DNA of 64,000 bases, taken from Hybos culiciformis. Its lineage: Eukaryota; Arthropoda; Insecta; Diptera; Hybotidae. The notes beneath the pieces are model-generated. The model had not been told where the DNA came from, did no database searches, and was given only the letters and a program-made list of their open reading frames with translations. Positions 49,478 to 62,120 of this stretch are shown here, piece by piece. Positions within the stretch are counted from its first letter, which is position 1. Every line of letters starts with the position of its first letter. Where the stretch lies: positions 14,549,829 to 14,613,828 of the forward strand of contig OZ023275.1 in NCBI GenBank assembly GCA_964007475.1, in the 5' to 3' direction. A program made the position numbers and the translations under genes.

Positions 49478-50986
49478 TCAAGTTTAGAATATTAAAAATA
49501 TTTGTTAATATGATATGAAGAATTTCTCTATATACTAACTAGACTCTAGCCTTCAATGCCTTTGCTTTAAAATATTTACGAAAAATTCATAGTAATTTTT
49601 TTTATGTAAAACTATTTATTTTTTTTAATACTTACACTTGTGAAATCCAAATAATTAAATCTTGATAATATATAGCTGCTGTTCATATTAAATAATACTT
49701 ACCTAAGATTAAAACAAAATTCTGACTTTAATTAAAAAGAAGGAAATCACATTTGGAATTTGTAAGTTGCGCAAAGCTCTTGCCCAACAATCACTCTTGA
49801 CTAATGGGTTTTGGGTATTTGTAGTTAAAGCAAAGAATTTAATAAAAAAAAGTTATAAAATTATTTTCCGTCAAAAAAAATTTTATGAATTTTTTTTTTC
49901 TTTAATCTATGATCAAAATATCTAGGTAGGTAACTAAAATTTTCTTTATTTTATATATTCATCTTCATTTCAGTTTCTTCTTTTTGTAATACATTATATT
50001 AAGATTGCTTTAAAAACAAAATTTATGCTTCTTACATGAAATAAAAAAAAAAAACTTTTATTTCTTTTCCTTTTATTAATATTTTATTTAAATTAATGTA
50101 TTCGATTTTTTTTTTTTTAATTTACGCATAAATTTTATTTTTTACTTTTTTTTTTTAAATGTCAAAACTTTCAATATTGCGAATTGAATAATTGGAAATT
50201 TATATGTGTTTTTTTTTTTTTTGTTTTTTTTTTAAGTTGAGCTTGAAAATCTAAGAATTAAAGTTGCAACATTAAAATGCAAAAAAAAAATTTCTATGGT
50301 TTTTAATATTCATTCAAATTGTGTAATGCTTTTAATATAATCAGATTACATGCTGACATTCACATAGGTTTTTTTTCATCAAAACTAACGCCATAATTTC
50401 ATATTTTCATTTCAATGTTTTAATTAAAAAGAAAAAGTTTTTCAGAATATTTTTTTTTGTGGAAAAAATATTTTTCCAGTTAAAAAAATATTTCAAATAT
50501 TTCGTAAGCAAGATTTTTCGACATGTCAAATAAACTTACTTACATATATGCCTGTACTACTAAAATCATTGAAGCTTTTACGCGGGAAAACAAAGTTGTC
50601 GAAATTTTTCGACAAATCTGAGAATAATATTTTTCTGCTTTTATGTTTAATAAAAAAAATGCTCAATTAATTTCAGTCGATGGTTCTTAATCTATTTTAA
50701 TTTTACTTTCAATTTTATATAATTTAATAGTTTTATAAATATTAATTAAAATCTATAGTTGTTATATACCACATAAATTTTATTAATTAAAAAAATAAAT
50801 AAATATGTTGCAACTTTTCTTTTTTAATTTTCAATTTTCGCTTTCAAGTGTGCATTTTGTTTATGTTAATAACACAATTTTTTTTTTTTTGTTGGATTAA
50901 CAAATTTGGAAAATATATATGACACTATAAGTCAAAAAATTTAAATTAAAAAAATAAAAGATAAAAAAAAAAACAAAAAATTATTG

Positions 50987-51000
50987 AACGCGTACGCGTT
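50987..51000. other. perfect 14-bp palindrome AACGCGTACGCGTT
   Basis: Two ACGCGT-like blocks sit back to back and carry four CpG dinucleotides in sequence nearly devoid of G and C. It could be a dimeric transcription-factor site; this is inference only. Confidence 0.6.
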
Positions 51001-52373
51001 GTATTTAAAAAAAAAAAAAAAGACAAGAGATTTTGGAAGCAATAATAAAAATTAATAATAATTAGAAGAAATTTTCCAAATTTATATTAATTAGTTTAAT
51101 ATATATATATAAATTAAAAAAAAAAAATTTTTAATATTCAATACTTTTAAAATTAATCTTAAAAATCTTTCAAGTGCCTCTAGATTTTTTTTTGACACTT
51201 TCTATTTTTTCTATATATTATATATATATATACAAAAAAAATCTTTTTTATAAATTTAATTCAAAAAACTATAAGGAACTTTAAAATGCATAATATCTAA
51301 ATAGAATAAATTTCGTTAAAAAAAAAACTAAAATTTTATTTTTCGCTTTTACTTTCCAAAAAAAAAAAAAAAAGTTACTTATAATTTAATATAAGCATGG
51401 TCATCACATTTAATTTTTTTTTTTTTTTATATATATTTCTTTTTCAAGTTAACTTTTAAAAATGTTTAAAAACAAAAATTTACACAAACTTACATATAAG
51501 TTGAAAAAATTTCTTTTAATTAAAAATTATATTTTGCTAAAAAAAAAAAAAAAAAATCGAAAACTGTACAGGATAATTTCTTTTGACTTAATATTAAATA
51601 GTAGAAAATTTCTCCTTAAATTCTTAAACAAAAATGATCATAATAAAAATATATTAATAATATTTAATTAAATATGTTTTTATTACTATTTTAAACTTCA
51701 AACTGTGTTAAATTAAATTAAGATTGATTTGTAAATGACAGAAGTTTACTTAAAGCCTTCATATAAAAGTTATTATAAAAATAATAATTTTTAATATTTT
51801 GAAATCAAACAAATTTGTGCTCGAAAAGTTTACATTCATAATAATTAAGACACATATATACAAGTTAACCTATGCTCAGGATTTATTATGATTAAAACGA
51901 TTCAAGCTGTCAGTGGCTAAGCGTTTAATAAAAATTAAAAAAATAAAGAATCAAAATAGTATAAATTAACTAATCAATTATATCAAATTATTGAATGTAA
52001 GATATATATTTTAATTATGATCATTTTTATGTATATTTCCTTAACTTTATTTCAAAAAAATTTATGAATGAATATTTTACTTATATTATCTACAGATAAT
52101 ATTCATTCACATAACACATGAATAGGCTTTAACATTCTTTACTATTTATATATATATATAGAGTAATACATTAGTTTTAAGAAATTAAAAAAAAAAAAAA
52201 AAAAACAGACAAATTATTTTAAACAAAATTTTTTTTCTTTCGGTTTCATTTTACTATCTACTACACAAAACAAAATTCAAAACAAAATTGGATAATTAAA
52301 AATTTATTTTTTAAAAAAAAATAAAATAAAAATTACCAAAAAAATATGGATTCACATTATCTGCTTTTATAAT

Positions 52374-52390
52374 GCACGCACGCACGCACA
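52374..52390 (+). repeat. (GCAC)n run upstream of the Z1 acceptor
   Basis: Four GCAC units end 47 bases before the acceptor AG at 52436-52437, where a branch point or splicing-factor site could sit. CA-rich RNA is a known class of splicing-factor binding site, but no specific factor is claimed. Confidence 0.7.
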
Positions 52391-52437
52391 TAAATAATTT
52401 CCGAATACAAAAAAAATACGAATAAAAAAAAAATTAG

Positions 52438-53333
52438 GAGGCCCCCAAGTTTCGCAACAAGTTTCATCGTCAACTCAAAACTCAATTTCGTCGTCAAATT
52501 ATTCAACGATGGCATCACCACCTGGCTCTGCTGGGTCAACTACACAAGATAAACCAATTAGAAATCGAAGTAGAAGTCAATCAGCATCACCTGTTAATGG
52601 TAATAATGGGCAAGTGCTAAGAATGCCACCACCTACAAGTGGTGGAATCAATGAACCGCAAGAATGTCCATATTGTCGTCGTACATTCTCGTGTTACTAC
52701 TCATTGAAAAGGCATTTTCAAGATAAACACGAACAATCTGACACTCTATATGTTTGTGAATTTTGTAGTCGAAGATATCGTACAAAAAATTCTTTGACAA
52801 CACATAAAAGCTTACAGCATCGTGGTACAAGTGGTATGTTAAAACGTTTGCTAAAAACTTCTGCTATAAAAAATGTTTTAAGTGGTGGAAATGCTGGTGG
52901 TGGTGGTGGTGCTGGTAATTTACATCACCATCATCATGCACATCCATTAAATAGTGGTGGCAGTAGCGGACATCATCCAAGACCACCACATCATTTATTT
53001 AATTTTGATTTAGTCCAAAGTGGCAACGGTGGGCCAACACATGGCTCACATTATCCCGGTGATCTAGAATTTGGCAAAGCATTAACTTCAACATTAATGA
53101 GTGCTGCGGCAGCAAATGCTGCTGCAGTTGCAGCAGCTGGTATAGGTAATAATAACAATAATAATTTAAACAATAATAGTAATGGTAATAGTAGTACGAA
53201 TAGTGGTGAGTACCATGATTCAATTAATTCTAATTTAAAAAAAGATAATAATGATTGGAATGAATTAAGTAAAAATTTAATTGGTAATGGTGATAATTCA
53301 ACTATTTCAATTATAAAACAACAAATTCAATAG
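52438..53333 (+). CDS. br: Broad alternative terminal exon, Z1-type zinc fingers
   Basis: After phase-1 joining this exon starts GGPQVSQQVSSSTQNS and encodes about 298 residues. A Ser/Thr-rich linker contains DKPIRNRSRSQSAS. The finger pair is CPYCRRTFSCYYSLKRH with FQDKH, then YVCEFCSRRYRTKNSLTTHK with SLQH. A basic segment follows (GMLKRLLKTSAIKNVL), then Gly- and His-rich runs, an Ala-rich block and an Asn-rich tail ending SIIKQQIQ. The stop is TAG at 53331-53333. The fingers and the LKRLLKT tail match the fly isoform I recall as Z1, the rbp function needed for salivary gland and muscle targets. The exon is the most distal of the four. The first Met lies 24 codons in, but translation enters from the core, so that Met is not a start. 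Confidence 0.9.
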
Positions 53334-54936
53334 AATTTGATTAAATGGAATGAGATATTTTAGGGAAATTTAATAGTAATTTAAAAATAATTTGGTGGCT
53401 TAGTGATTAAAAAAAAATAGTATATAATTTAAATTAAAATTTATTTTATATTATATATTTTGAATTTATTTTGTTTTTCTCAAAAAATTAAACAACTAAA
53501 TTGCATATAGTCTTTGTCTTAAATTATTACTATTAATGTAGTTATAATACTATCAATAACAAAATGTATTCTAGTTTTCTTTAAAACTTAACTTAGAATT
53601 ATATTAGTTCTTCTTAGTTCAAGTCTACACAATTTTCTTTGTGAATAATGTGAAATACTAAAATTGAACTAAAATATATAATTCTCAGTTATCTAACCAA
53701 TAACTTTATAAATCTTTCTAAATTATGATAATATATCGATATTATAGTACTATGTCACTAAGCACCAAAATGTATGCTCAATTAATAAATTATTTAATAA
53801 AAAAAAAGCAAAAACAAAAAACACAAACACCCAAAAAAAACTTTATTTATATCGCAAAACATACAAAAAATAATAAAGAAATTAAAAAAAAAATTTAATC
53901 ATAAAATTATAATAAATTGAGTATTAAAAATGTTTTCTTTTTTTTAAGTATATTTTTCTAATAAGAAAAGGTTTATAAAACCATATATTCATATTTTAAT
54001 TTTTCTCAATTTAATAAATACAAATTGTGCAATAAAAAATAAAAAAAAATAAAAAAAAAACAAAATAAACTTTTTTTTTTCAATTTTTATTTTTATTTTT
54101 TATTTTTTTAATAAAACTTTTCTAGTTAAATTTATTGAATTTTTTTTTTTTTAAGTCTTTATTTTGTTTTTAAAAGCTAATTATAATAATAATAAAAACA
54201 AAAAAAAAATAAAACAATTAAAAATTAAATAAGCATTTATGAAAAATAATTACGTTATAAAATTAAAAATTTGTAAATATTTAAATTTAGTTTTTTTTTT
54301 TTTTTTTTAATATTTTAATATTATTTAAGTTAATTTAAAAAAAATTATTAGGATACTTAATTTTTAATTAATAATACATATATAATAAACGATTCAAAAA
54401 AAAGGTTGTTAGTTGAGAAAAGTAATATGTAAATTGTGTTAATAGCTAAAATTTTGACATTTCAGTAATTCAATTCATACTTTTGACTAACTACGCTAAG
54501 TATTTTTATCTGGATAAAATGTTAGAGATAAACGACACACACGTTTTTATCTAAAGAGATTAATTATTACAATATTGCGTAGTTAATTTGTTGTTTACCT
54601 TAACTTTCTAATATTTTCATAAACAATTTTTGGCGGGTTCAAAATTATTCTCTATATTAAAACAATTTCGTTTGTCAAAAATAGTGTTGGTCAAAAAATA
54701 AAAATAAAATACTATGAAAATCGTTTTTTATATTATTTATAAAATATCTAAAATATTTAATTTAATTTAAAGTACAAGCAAGATATTTTCTATTATTTTT
54801 TTTTCTTGCTAAACTTTATTATATAAAATGAGTAGAGAAAAAAGGACTTTTTTTTTTAATTAGTTATTTTCCTTTTTTTTTTTATTTTGTAAAGAAAAAA
54901 TTGTATAAATAAAATATTTTTACTTTAAAAAAAAAA
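53334..54936 (+). other. Z1 3' UTR and downstream A/T-rich sequence
   Basis: The Z1 3' UTR begins here. Its end cannot be fixed, because AATAAA words recur by chance. No coding sequence and no further zinc-finger exon were recognised. Confidence 0.7.
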
Positions 54937-55337
54937 GGTACTTTTCCGTTAGCCGGGCGCTTTTTGCGACGCAAAAAAATTTTACGGCGCACATATATGT
55001 CGCGAAAAATGTTAGTGAAAACTTATGGTAATTTAAAATGAATAGTTTTTTCGTGTACCCCTAGGGCACCTTTTTTTTTTTTTTTTTTTTTTATTTTGCC
55101 TTGGCGCGCTTCGCGCGATGCGAATGGGACGGGTATCCTGTAAATTTCTGCACAACAGTCCCCAAGGCAAAATAAAAAAAAAAAAAAAAGGTGCCCTAGG
55201 GGCAGCCGTCCCCCGATACACGAAAAAACTATTCATTTTAAATTACCATAAGTTTTCACTAACATTTTTGGCGCCGTAAATTTGCGCCGTAAAATTTTTT
55301 TGCGCCGCAAAAAGCGCCCGGCTAACGGAAAAGTACC
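54937..55337. mobile_element. GC-rich fold-back element (MITE-like), about 401 bp
   Basis: The ends are inverted copies: ggtacttttccgttagccgg on the left and its complement ccggctaacggaaaagtacc on the right. Inverted similarity continues inward on both sides for about 130-170 bp with small indels, to gggcacc/ggtgccc next to T and A runs. The centre (about 55096-55171) is flanked by ttttgccttgg/ccaaggcaaaa and contains ggcgcgcttcgcgcg. The base composition contrasts sharply with the surroundings. The element sits inside an A run, so any target duplication is hidden (possibly all A). There is no coding capacity and the family is unknown. Confidence 0.8.
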
Positions 55338-58300
55338 AAAAAAAAAATTAAGTTTCTAAAATTTTTTTTTTTTTTTTTTGTTTTTCCTTTTAAATTTATA
55401 ATCGTCGATTAGAATTATATATTATTTTGACGTATATAGAAAATTGTACAGTCGTTGAATATATTATAATTCGAAATGACGATATTTATAAACAATAATT
55501 TATAATAATAATATTTTATATTATTTTATAATATTTTATATTATATTAATAATTTTTATTATTATAATTATTATTATTAAAATTATTATAATTATTATTA
55601 TTATAATTATTATTATTATAATTATTATTATTATAATTATTATTATTATAATTATTATTATTATAATTATTATTATAATTATCACTATTATTATTATATA
55701 TTATTATTATTAAAATGATTATTTTCGAAATTAAAATTTATTTTTTAATTTGAGAGCTAACTATGTTTTTTAAATAATTTAAATAAAAAAAATAAAAAAA
55801 TTTAATTATTATGTTATGCCACCAATTAAAATATTAACCCCTGAATTATTCCGACAAAAATTTAATACGTTTATAATAATGAATAAAATAATAATAAAAA
55901 AAAACATGCAAATAAATTTAAAAAAAAATTAACAAAAATTTCTCTAAAATTCCCAAACACTTCCACGAGGAAAGAAAAAAAAAATTAGTTTGTAAAATTA
56001 TACAAAAAAAAGGTTTCATTGAAAGGAAAATCCTAAAAATTTATTAAAATGAAAAACAAAAAGAAAAATTTTCAGTGATTCACCATTAGAGTACAAACGA
56101 AAAATAAAAAATATTCTATACAATTTTTTGTTTTTTATTTAAAATTAAATAGTATTGTAAATAATTGAAAATTTTTATATCATTCAAGGTGATCACTATA
56201 TAAATATATAAATGTATATCAATTTAATTGCACAAAAATAAAAAAAAATTTTTCAAAATTTTATTACACTTCCATCTGATAGCCAAGATTTTCAAAATTA
56301 TAAGCCTACAAAATAAATATATATTTATACAATTTTTGACATTTTTTATATTAGAAACTTCAAACTATTTATTTCCAAATTTCGTTCTCTTTTTTTTTTG
56401 TAATTTCTAATAAATAAAATAAGAAATTTTAAAAAGGTAAAAATATAGTATACATATTTGTATATTTAATTTTATATAGATAATGTATCTTATAGATTTA
56501 ATATTTTTAAATTTAATTAGGAATTCATTTTGCCATAAATAAAAACCTATACAAACTAAATATTAAACTCTGATATGAAAATCATAAATTTGTACTTATA
56601 AAATTTAGATATTTTATAACGATATTTTTACTATATATAATGTGGAAGATAATGATAATAGTAATAATAGTAAGCCATAGTGTTACATGAATTTTCATTC
56701 TCTAAGTGTTAAATTGTTAATAGGTACCAGGGTCAAATCAATATTCAATAATCTTTTAATATTTTTAACATAGGTAACATCAATAAATTAAATTTTATAA
56801 TAATTGTGCAAACTTTTGGAACATATGTAGTTCCTATTATAAAATCAATGATCTTTCTTGGTTATTCTTCCACATTTATTGCTTAAAAAAAAAATTATAA
56901 TTTTTATTATAAATACATGCGTTATATCCTACTGTAAGTACAAATTTAATTTTAAAACTACATACATTATAAATATTTTTTATTTTGAATTAATAATGTG
57001 CCAAATTTTTGAATGGAAAGCATAAACGTATTTTTTTTTTACTATATCACAAAAGAACTTATTAAGATATATACTTATTGCTACAAAATAACAACTTTCT
57101 AATAATAAATAAATAAATTTAAAAAAAAAAACTCATCAAATTTAAAATAAAAAAAATATTTTAAATCTATAAAAATATAAATAATTGCCAATATTAAATA
57201 AAAATAATTTACAAACTATTTAAAATAAAGAGAAACGTATACTTAAATAATTTTTTTGAATAGTGAAAAGGACCATATTTTACCTCAGAGTCGTATATTA
57301 CATAAATTAATATAAAAAAAAAAACAAATTGAAATAATTAATTTATCAATAAAATAAAACATTTCATATCAATTGAACTATTATCGAATGTGGAGATGCG
57401 ATCGAGAAATTATTTAATTTAATTGTTTTTCTCACTGGCCAAAAATAAAATGAAAATCTGATTTCTCCAAGATGAAAACATATTTTATTTTTAATACACT
57501 TTATAGTGTTAAATAGTGCCATTTTACATTCGTTGACTTTTATTTTATTGCCCTTTAAAGAATGTTATTGCGGCGAAAAGAGGATGGAAAAATATTGTAG
57601 TTTCAAAAAAAAAAAAAAAAATTCTGATCGCAATTCTATTAATTTGATAATTATTTCAATAGTAATAGTTTTATCACTAAGTGTATAAAAACTATATATT
57701 ATATAATATTTTTGTTTTCTTACTTCATAATAATTATAAGGAAAACATCAATTTTAATTTATTTTTAAAATAAATGTAACATATCTATTCAAACATATTA
57801 TTCTTTTAATTTTTAATTATTGAAAAAAAATAAAAAAAAAAATTAATAAAATTAGATAAAAATAAATTTATAAATTAATACAAAAAAAAATTTCTTTTTC
57901 GGAACTTTTAAACGATATCTGTGATTTATGACAAAATTTAAAAATTTTATATATATTTAATTGAAAATTTGTCTCAAAATTTATATATACATATATATAT
58001 ATATAAATATAAACATTATTTTAAAATATCTAAATATTTGAAAAATAAAAAAAATTAAAAAAAAAAAAAAATCTTTGAAATTTAGAATGTTTTATTGTAA
58101 AAATACAAATTTTTTTTTTTATTATCAAGCAAAAAAGTGAAATTTTTTTTAAAATCAAATATGTAAATCTTTTAATTTCTATTTTAATTTTAATTTTAAA
58201 GGAAAATTTCCTGTATGGAAAAAGAAATACATATACATATGTACATATTTTTAATGAGAATTTAATGTTGGTACTTTTTTCGAACCTATCAACAGACACT

Positions 58301-61300
58301 CCAACTTCAGATCCAGCTACTTAAAAAAAAACATATAGCAGTAATTTAATAAAGAGTTACATTATATTATTACTATGTATAATTAAATCGAAATTTTATA
58401 AGTTTTAAATAATTTAATATTTATTATTAAAAGATAACTTTTCTTTATACATATGTCAAAAATTCAGTAATATCAACATTTTTTAACTTAGTTTTGGTTA
58501 TAAATAAAACTTAAAATAAAAACTTCTTACAGTTTTTTCAATCATTATAAATATTCCTTAAAAATTTTCCTTTAAAATAATTTTAAAATTTATGTATTTT
58601 TTTTTCTTCAAATTTAAATTGATGTTTTTTAAAAATACAAAAAATGTTATTAAAAACTTTATTAAAAAGTCGAGCCATAAATTAAAAAAAAAAAAAACAA
58701 AAAACAAAAAATATAAATAAATAAATAAAAAATCAGTATTAAAAAGCTAAATTACTTATTGTATAAATATTTTCTCTCAAAAAATTGAAATTTTCAACAA
58801 AAAAAAAATAAATTAAAAAATTTCTTAAGATAAATAAATGATTAAAAAACAAAAAAAAAAACAAAAATTGAGTCCGAATTTATAAATATAAGTTTGAATT
58901 ATAAATAAAAAATAAAATTCTTTAAAAAATAATACAAAAAAAAAGTTCATAATAATTATGTAAGTTTTGAAATTAAAAGAAAAAAGTAAAAAAAAAATTA
59001 ATAAAAAAAAAGCATTATATCAAATTAGAAATCTATATATTTAATTTTTATTAGATTTAAGATTAAAAAAAATTAATGTAATTTTAATTAAAAAAAAATA
59101 CAACAAAAAAAAAAAAACAGAAGTAAATTTAACGTTAAAAAAATAAAATGAAAACAAAATTCATAATGTTCTTTTATGAACACAACAACTTGACATTATA
59201 TACGGACCGGTGTAAATGATAAAACATTTACTAAACAACAAAATCAATGAAACAAAATTTTTGTTATCAAAAATGAAATTAAAAATGAATTGAATAAATA
59301 TTAATTTTTTTTTTTTATTTTTTAATTAAATAAATTTTCAATATTTTGAATCCAAGAATTACATTCCATCTTTAAAAAGATAAGTATGAAGGTGATTGTG
59401 ATATAATCAAATGTCACAAACTCCATACTTTAATAGCAAAAAAGTATATACATATTTTTGTAACTGAACAACATAACTTAAAATTTATTAGATTTACTAA
59501 CAGGAAAGTAGATCGGACAGAAATATTTTTTAAATTAAACATTAAAATTAAAACTCTGTAGTTAATTTGACACCTCAAACAGTAATAATAATTATACTTA
59601 AATTAAAATTGTATTTATTCAAATCATTTTTAAAATACAACATTTTTAAAAATAAAATTTATAAAATTATAGGCTTAAAAAAGGATTTTAAAATTAAAAC
59701 AAAGAAAAAATACCGAGAAAAATAATGATTTTATTTATTATTTTAAAATTAATTTTATTTTCGCATTCAAAAAAAAAAAATTAAATATTTAATATTATCA
59801 CAGTTGATTTTTTAAATGTTTCGAAAAACAAAAAAAAAATAAATTTATATATATTATTTAAGTTTTAATTAGATTTTTTTAAGTTAATTTTTTATTTTAT
59901 TTAAAAATGTAATGTTAAATTTAATATTATTTTTAAATTAGTTTGTAACAATTATTAATTTGCAGTTTATTTGTTAAGAAATAATTTTTTTTTTTTTATT
60001 AATTTTAAAAAAAAATCTTTAAGATAATTATTATTATAATTAATAATATTATAGCAAGGAAAAAATTATATTTTATTTTTAATTAATTTTAAATTATTTT
60101 TTCTAAATGAAAAAAAAAAAATTTTATTTTTCTGAAAATAAAAAAAAATATATATATAAAATATAAATATTAAAAAAAAAAACTTTTTTTTTTCTGTTTT
60201 ATTTTTATTATTTCAGTTTAATTGCTTTTTATTTTGGGTCATGATGTAATGGAAAAATTTCGAAAGAACTATATGGTCATGCTTCTTATTAAATCATAAA
60301 TGGTTTGAAAACTTCAAATTTAATAAGCACTACACTACCATTATTTTAATATGAATTATGAATAAGTCCTGAAAATAAGTAACTACGATTTTCTTTTTCT
60401 TGCAATTTGCAATATGAATATGTATTTATAAATTTGAATGAAAAAAATAATAATAATAATTATAATTTATGATAAATTTCTTCCAGTACTTGCAATCATG
60501 AATATCTTTTTTCTTTACTAAAAACCTTTTGATTTTATATTCCATTCACACAATGGTATCCTGCTCTAATAATAGTTACTTTAATGCAAACAAATTCAAT
60601 TTTTAAATCATTTTTTACATTTTATTTATATATAATCTAATTTATAATGTTTTTATAAATCATTATTTTTTTGTTATTTTTATACGGTAAAATAAATTTA
60701 TAAAATTATTTGTTTTTTAAGTCTCTTAAAAAAAAACAAAAATTAAATATTTGTAATAATCAAAAATAAATTAATACATAATTTTGAAAACAGTTCAAAT
60801 GAAACCAGCTGCCTTTCTGACAGTACAACATTAAAATGATGATAACAAAAAAAAAAAAAAAGAAATCATAATTCAAAAATATATAAAAAGGAAAAAAGAA
60901 ATTTAATTTTTGAGAAATAAAAAAAAAAAATAGGAATATAAATTTTTTGTAACAAAATAATTTCCAATATAATGAATATTTACACCAGAAAGAATAAATT
61001 AAATAAATAATAATATAAAAAAAAAAACTCAGGAATTTTAAAGTTTGGAAAAAATAATAAAATAAGAAAACTACAAAAATAACAAAGTGCCATAAGCCTA
61101 ATTTTTCCAAAGAACATCTTTTATACATCTATACAACATTTTTTAGAATAAAAGTTTAATTCAAATTATGATTTTTTTTTTTTAAGAACGAATGAACATA
61201 TTTTTCTATCTTAACTTACATACAACATTGAAATAATTAACATTACTATTTCAACTGAAAATAGTTAAATGTTTTTCATAAATTCATTTTTGAAAAATTT

Positions 61301-62120
61301 TAATGATGAAAATTTATTAGATACAAGATTATCTTACAATATATTCAAAATAGTTCTACAAATCAAACACTCCTCATAAGTCTTTTTTTTCTTAACTTTA
61401 AATCCATAATCATAATTTGAATGCAAGAGCTGCACTGTACCAAATTTACACATTCAAACTAAAAAAAAAATTTAACAAAATATAATAAACAAAAAAATTA
61501 TTAAATCTTCCGAAAACTGAAACTGAAGAAAAATATATTTATTAAAATCGACAAAAAAAATTGGCTGGTTTTTAAAATTAAGAATTATTAAAAGCAAAAA
61601 AAATAAAAAATAAGAAAATTCTTTATTCCGTACTAATGTAAATAATTTCAAAATTTATTTAATAAATTAAAACTTTTTACATATATTACTTACATATATA
61701 TATATAAAAAAATCTAAATTTATATATTATATACATATTATAATATACAACATAATGCAAAAATATTCTAGTTATTTTTGATGTAAAAAAAAAACTTTTT
61801 AAAAACTATCATAAATTTATGGTAAAAAATAAATATATATATATATATAATAAAATCATACATATTATTAACTCAAATTGAATGTGTGAAAAAAAAAAAC
61901 TCATTATATAAATAAAAATCTTGAAAAAAAAACATATTATAGGTTTATTGGAAGACTAAGTCTTTAACAAAAAATGAAAAAAAAAATTATTATTGTAATG
62001 AAAATATTTAAATAAATTATTATATTAAAATCATATCTCAAACAAAATTGTGTTTTATTTGTTTTCAGCAAAAATTCTAGTTTTTCCCCTCAATAATTCT
62101 TAGCGCGAAATATTTATATA
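55338..62120 (+). other. non-coding A/T-rich sequence downstream of broad
   Basis: No gene was recognised. The stretch consists of A/T-rich DNA with poly(A)/poly(T) runs, the 15-bp minisatellite near 55555-55690, and scattered TA tracts. Open frames here have biased F/K/I/N composition and no recognisable domain. Confidence 0.75.
55555..55690. repeat. minisatellite, 15-bp unit (attattattataatt)
   Basis: There are about eight near-perfect tandem copies of a 15-bp unit made of TTA and AAT words, with one shortened unit near the right end. Confidence 0.85.

Larger units (their letters stand above)
44432..52437 (+). other. Z4 3' UTR and 8-kb intron to the Z1 exon
   Basis: No coding sequence is recognised. 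Visible items are a (TC)n run at 45305-45331, a small less-A/T-rich patch near 47685-47760 (cggcgcgataac), a hairpin with arms ttgtcgaa/ttcgacaa at 50596-50615, a 14-bp palindrome at 50987-51000, and a (GCAC)n run at 52374-52390 close to the Z1 acceptor. The rest is A/T-rich sequence with homopolymer and TA tracts. Confidence 0.8.
8585..53333 (+). other. br: broad (Broad-Complex) gene, 3' part: shared BTB core exons plus four alternative zinc-finger terminal exons
   Basis: Broad is a nuclear BTB-zinc-finger transcription factor induced by ecdysone that directs the larval-pupal transition (established for Drosophila and other insects). Nine exons are visible: five core exons and four terminal exons, each terminal exon carrying a different C2H2 pair and its own stop codon. 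The core exons give 1207 coding bases, so the last junction is phase 1. The four terminal exons have 647, 833, 233 and 896 coding bases, and each becomes a multiple of three once the carried-over base is added. The matching phases are the strongest structural support for mutually exclusive splicing. The first coding exon, which should carry the start codon and the N-terminal half of the BTB, is not in the window. Z numbering follows my memory of the fly isoforms: firm for Z2, slightly less so for the other three. Confidence 0.95.

Noticed and set aside
52509..53333. Independent gene starting at the Met at 52509
   Set aside because: The frame is open back to the acceptor at 52437, and the phase fits the core exon; the Met is internal.
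55033..55236. - strand open frame in the GC-rich fold-back element
   Set aside because: It lies wholly inside the inverted-repeat element, has low-complexity F and K runs and shows no transposase features.
60760..61128. 122-residue - strand open frame rich in Phe and Tyr
   Set aside because: Its hydrophobic appearance comes from poly(A) runs on the + strand; it has no recognisable family or splice context, and its composition equals the background.
53334..62120. A fifth zinc-finger exon (Z5/Z6 class reported in some insects) downstream of Z1
   Set aside because: I looked for C-x2-C and H-x3-5-H coding text after suitable AG acceptors and recognised none; a profile search on all frames would settle it.
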